Assembly (NCBI RefSeq): GCF_028858725.1
Contig: NC_084762.1
Coordinates: 4,287,374-4,351,373 of the forward strand
DNA length: 64,000 nt
Direction of reading: 5' to 3'
Source: Colius striatus
Lineage: Eukaryota; Chordata; Aves; Coliiformes; Coliidae
Within the stretch, counting starts at the first letter, position 1. Each line of letters opens with the position of its first letter. Under the pieces are notes generated by a model that saw only the letters and a program-made list of their open reading frames with translations, ran no database searches and was not told the origin of the DNA. Both the position numbers and the translations under genes were made by a program. This document shows positions 33,901 through 64,000 of the stretch, in pieces.

Positions 33901-34548
33901 CACCAACCGGGTGCAGGGTAAGCATTTTGCCCTGGCAGGGGCTGCATCTAAAGCTTCACCCAGGCCACTTGAGTCATTCATGCTTCTCTATCTCCCGTTT
34001 CAGCAAATGATTTTTTTTCCCTTGAAAACAAGAAAAACCCAGTTAAAAAAGCTGCAGTTCAGTTTGTGGACAAATCGTGGGGTGAGTGTGAAAAGCCCAA
34101 GACGGCATCACTTTACATTCCATTCCTTTTATGCATCACTGCTCCAAGTACACTTATTATCCCTAAGAAACAACAAAAAACAAGAGGCTGGATGGTGCCT
34201 TCTAACTGAAAGCCCTGGAGAAGAGGGGTGCAAGGGAGGAGGTTGAGATAGAACTTGAAAAACAACTACCTCATGTTTGGTACCTTGTGAAACAGCATCT
34301 GGGCTTGCAGCCCTGTTTCATGGGCGCAATAAATAGTAACTTGTTTTGCACTACAGCCTCTGAGCTGTTCAAAGTTGTTTCAGCTCTGTGTAAAACTTAA
34401 AGCAGGGATGCTTTTCTTAGCTGGGCTAAGACAATGGCAACTGACAGCTTGCTTTTGTGTTTGATTTTTTTAAGGAGAAGAAAAAAAGGAAAGAGCAACG
34501 AGGTTTAAAAAGCGCTGGCTCTCAACACAGATGAAAACCTGCCTCTGA
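30544..34548 (+). CDS. NOL7: NOL7, nucleolar protein 7 (complete, 8 exons, 222 residues)
   Basis: NOL7 is a small, basic nucleolar protein linked to pre-rRNA processing. Exons: 30544-30698, 30807-30867, 31429-31487, 31640-31671, 33363-33450, 33796-33917, 34004-34081, 34475-34548. They total 669 nt in frame, TGA at 34546-34548, all introns GT-AG. The N-terminus has an acidic [13 protein letters not shown] stretch. The helix around [21 protein letters not shown] and the later [27 protein letters not shown] and FKKRW motifs match human NOL7 in order; the C-terminal part is, I believe, the NUC129 family region. Human NOL7 is longer (257 residues), chiefly through a longer acidic N-terminus. The middle exons (31640-33450) are Lys/Gly/Gln-rich and poorly conserved. 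Confidence 0.93.
30890..31425. repeat. GC-rich minisatellite, 11-bp unit in 22-bp dimers, filling NOL7 intron 2
   Basis: About 48 head-to-tail 11-bp units occur, mainly ctctcactgcc and cgctgactccc alternating, with monomer runs of ctctcactccc. The array fills almost all of the 561-bp intron (30868-31428) and runs up to the acceptor tctggcag. The transcribed strand is strongly pyrimidine-rich, so the whole array resembles one long polypyrimidine tract. The reverse strand reads as an open Ser-Glu-Arg-Gly repeat, which is only a translation of the array. Confidence 0.95.
31955..32715 (+). mobile_element. CR1 LINE fragment with reverse-transcriptase remnant and 3' end, internally deleted
   Basis: In NOL7 intron 4, sense to the gene. 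The sequence reads through typical CR1 RT motifs: [36 protein letters not shown] and [11 protein letters not shown]. It then continues with [11 protein letters not shown] before jumping to the 3'-terminal part ([17 protein letters not shown]) and the CR1 tail ending near ttctgtgac. Frames break after SKAFDTVP, and the middle of the C-terminal region is missing. It is dead, 5'-truncated and the longest CR1 piece in the window. Confidence 0.93.
33451..33795 (+). other. NOL7 intron 5, no recognised element
   Basis: 345 bp of fairly GC-rich intron between two clear NOL7 exons. It has a good pyrimidine tract (tctctctcttta) before the acceptor at 33794-33795. No repeat or RNA gene was recognised. 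Confidence 0.6.
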
Positions 34549-34608
34549 AGACGGGCTTTTTAGCAGAAGATGCTCTTAAGGACTTCTGGTGATTTAACCT
34601 CTCAACCC

Positions 34609-34614
34609 AATAAA
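34609..34614 (+). terminator. NOL7 polyadenylation signal AATAAA
   Basis: AATAAA lies 60 bp after the NOL7 stop, followed by a T-rich segment. It gives NOL7 a very short 3' UTR. Confidence 0.85.
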
Positions 34615-35095
34615 TGGTTTTTTTCCTTCTCTATCATTGCTGTGGTTTCAGCTCCAGCCCCCACAGGCACGAACCAGCCTGTGCCTGAACCCTCTTTCCT
34701 TTGGTCTCCTCCTTTCCCTGCAGCAGCTGTGCAAGCGGTGCTGCCTGTGTCAGCGTGGTGTGGGTTGCAAAGCTGCCCTGGGAGCACTTGGCCATTCCTC
34801 CTTTTCCTCACTGGTGCAAAGCCCTTATCTCACTGCCCCAATCAGCTCAGGTAGCAGCACACTCCTGTCCAGCCTCTCAGCATTATTGTCAAGGATGAAG
34901 GCGCTTTCTCTCAGCTCTCAGGGTGTGCTGAGCGCGCTGCCCTGCGCTCCTGGCGTGGTGGCAAAGGACACCCTCCCCTGGACCTACCCCAGGCTGAGGA
35001 CTCCGGAGCCACTGCAGCACGGCCTCCCAGCCCCTGCTACCACCCAGGGACAAGTAAGTTTTTGTAAGGGCTGCTTAATTCTGATATCACTACAT
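34615..35095. other. Spacer between convergent NOL7 and RANBP9 3' ends
   Basis: About 480 bp separate the two poly(A) signals. The sequence is moderately GC-rich with several Ser/Pro/Leu-rich chance open frames but no recognised gene or repeat. Confidence 0.6.
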
Positions 35096-35101
35096 TTTAT
35101 T
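35096..35101 (-). terminator. RANBP9 polyadenylation signal (AATAAA on - strand)
   Basis: tttatt on the + strand gives AATAAA for RANBP9, about 780 bp after its stop codon. It is a plausible end of the 3' UTR; further signals outside this region were not excluded. Confidence 0.65.
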
Positions 35102-35882
35102 GCAATATAGTACTATTTAAGCACTTTTAAAAATGCAAGGTGTACAAAGATTAAATTAAGACTGTAAATTGACTAAATATTTGGTTTTTATATAAATAGG
35201 TCATAACCACACTGTGTTGACATGTAATACTGTTATATAATACAACAGTTAAACTGGTGAGTCTACACAACAGAAGCTGTCCGTAGTTAAACAAGGAAAC
35301 AAAGTTGAAAAGACCATGTTAAAACAAAACAAAACAAACCAAACCCCTTTTACTAAGATCAACAGGTTGGGATTGTAAGTAGCAACAAACAGATTCACTC
35401 AGCTCCTGAGTAATTCAAGTTTTACAGTACACATTAAAAAATATCATTTCTTCCCATCAACACTATTATATATCCATCGGCTGTGGATGCATTTTGCAAA
35501 TCACACTGATTGAACTACGTTAACGATGGGGTGGAAGGTTGGCAAAGTCATCCCGCTGAGGTTCACGTCCTCCCCCCGGCCGCGCCGGCTGCTCTCTTCC
35601 CCCCGGGCAGCCGCAGCTTTGGTTCGCTTTGGACGATCGTTTCCGGGGTCGGGACTCATCAATTCGGATGGCTGACATCATCATCAGTGATGCTTTCAAC
35701 TCTTAGACATCTAAGAGGTTTCAAGATGGACATTTGTGGGTTTTATTTTTTGTCTCCTAACGCTAAGTTAGAAATCATTTGCATCATGCTGTAAACTAGG
35801 AAGCAACATAAAGCGACAGACTCGTCCTTAGTACATAACTCCGAGGCAGAGGCGTTGTGCCCGTGCCAGCCCCCGTGCATAG
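35102..35882 (-). other. RANBP9 3' UTR
   Basis: AT-rich sequence after the RANBP9 stop, with an AAAAC-type short repeat near 35320-35345 and no coding potential in any consistent frame. A GC-rich island lies at about 35560-35660. Confidence 0.6.
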
Positions 35883-62611
<26,729 letters not shown>

Positions 62612-64000
62612 CTGAAAAAGCAATGCAAAAACACAACCATTGTAGAAGGTGACTCCAAGGTATACATCCCAGCTACTCAAAACAGAGGGCTTCTATAACA
62701 AGACAACAATACACAGTATCCTCATCAGCCTCATTTTGATACTGGAGTATTTTCTTCCAGCATTAAGCTGGAGGCACGTGCATTGAAACCAAGTTCTGGA
62801 TCCACTACTCCAAAAGGCTCTACAGTTATTTGAAGGGAAACTAGAAAAAGGTTTTGCTGCAGTAAGAAAGATAATGGACAAAAGCCCATCGGGATTTGAA
62901 AGAACTGGACGATTTCTCCAATGCACAGGGCTTAACTCATTTTTGTAGGCTGAAACGTGAGATAAAAGAGTTTAATCTAACATTTAGCACTTCTGAATCT
63001 TCAAGTTCTTTAAGATGCTTTAATTCTAATGTCCTTCAGAATAAACATTGGCCATTATATAGAAGATCTGAGGCACAATTCATTTCCACGTTCTGAATGT
63101 TATTTCAGGACAGCATTAAGTGCTGCAGCCTGCAACTGAGCTCCCAACCCCACAAGAAGAACACCCAATGCCAGCTCTTGTCCAGGGATATTCGTCCTAA
63201 AACCAAGAGCCACTTGCACCCCACTGAGGCTTCTGAATATGTCACTCTCTTCACAGCTCTCTGTTCCAAAGGCAACTTGGAAACACGCTTTTGGCCAGAT
63301 GATGTGTTTTTAGCAGCACCTTGTTCAAGCAAGCTCAGTCTCTCCTAGGCACACCAAAATCCCTCTGCTGTTGTGGGAAAGTCACACACAAGGTCACAGC
63401 TTAAAAATTCTTTAGAATAAAATCTTTTAACAAAGAAAGCAAGGTGGAGAGTAGAGTGCATTCTGGCAAGAGGTATTGCAGTGAGATGGCACCCAGGAAC
63501 AGACTGTCATTCTGTACCAATAATTCCCACAGATCTCATGCCCACTCGCCGTGCGGATGCGAGGCATGACGAAGAGATGACTGTTTTGAGTCACTTGGGC
63601 TGCAGCACTCCAGCTGTCAGCTCCAGTCCAGACAGGGAGGCCTCCTGCACCTGCAGAGCAATTTATCTGCATATGCCAAAAAAATCATATTGGTAATACG
63701 CTCCTTTCAGTGCTGTCAGCACTGGAATTATTGCTCAGGCACATTGGTTCATGTGCAGCAAGTCGGGTCACACAACAAGGAAGAAACTGCAAGGAAATGA
63801 CAGCATAACCAGCCAGAAAGATGAGGTGGAGCTGCCCTACGCTACTGATCCTCTGCCCACAGAGCCCTCTAGTGTAAATGCTGATAAAGCAGGAACTGTT
63901 TACCTGCCCCTAGAGCCTGTGTCCCAACCAACTCATCACTTACCAAACGGCACACGCTCAGCCAAGGAGAACTCTCCATTACGCCGTGGCCGCATCTGCA
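62612..64000 (-). other. RANBP9 intron upstream of the first visible SPRY exon
   Basis: No coding exon of the known RANBP9 protein is visible here. A strong donor-like site (TTTG|GTAAGTG, - strand, exon end at 63944) lies near the window edge and is discussed as a candidate only. No repeat was recognised. Confidence 0.5.

Overview
The window is vertebrate nuclear DNA, most probably from a bird. It holds intron-split genes with GT-AG borders, two CpG islands, and at least 16 fragments of CR1 LINE retrotransposons, most with the avian-type CR1 3' end. No Alu-like SINE, bacterial operon, CRISPR array or recognisable tRNA/rRNA gene was seen. The species cannot be named from the sequence.

Layout. 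(1) About 1-21,500, + strand: the 3' two thirds of a kinesin-3 motor gene, KIF13A by its tail sequence. I traced 21 coding exons that join in one frame into 1,230 residues and end in a CAP-Gly domain. (2) 22,407-30,286, + strand: complete SIRT5, 8 coding exons, 312 residues, with a mitochondrial presequence and every catalytic and zinc residue I looked for; a CpG island lies just upstream. (3) 30,544-34,548, + strand: complete NOL7, 8 exons, 222 residues, starting 257 bp after the SIRT5 stop. (4) 35,883-62,611, - strand: the 3' thirteen coding exons of RANBP9 (SPRY, LisH, CTLH and CRA domains; 538 residues). Its N-terminal exons lie beyond the right edge. NOL7 and RANBP9 converge, with poly(A) signals about 480 bp apart.

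SIRT5-NOL7-RANBP9 is the order and orientation I know from human 6p23. KIF13A lies several megabases away in human, so its contact with SIRT5 here marks a rearrangement in one lineage. The genes are unrelated in function: endosomal transport, mitochondrial lysine desuccinylation, nucleolar ribosome biogenesis, and CTLH ubiquitin-ligase scaffolding.

No wholly new system was found. The best unusual points are: a perfect 47-bp-arm palindrome in the SIRT5 CpG island; a CAP-Gly domain on KIF13A, which human KIF13A lacks as I remember it; a decayed tandem copy of a RANBP9 CTLH exon that now supplies the acceptor region of the working exon; a NOL7 intron made almost wholly of an 11/22-bp minisatellite; and a GC-AG intron in KIF13A. 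Exon borders come from reading frame, splice consensus and remembered family sequence. No alignment or transcript data were available.
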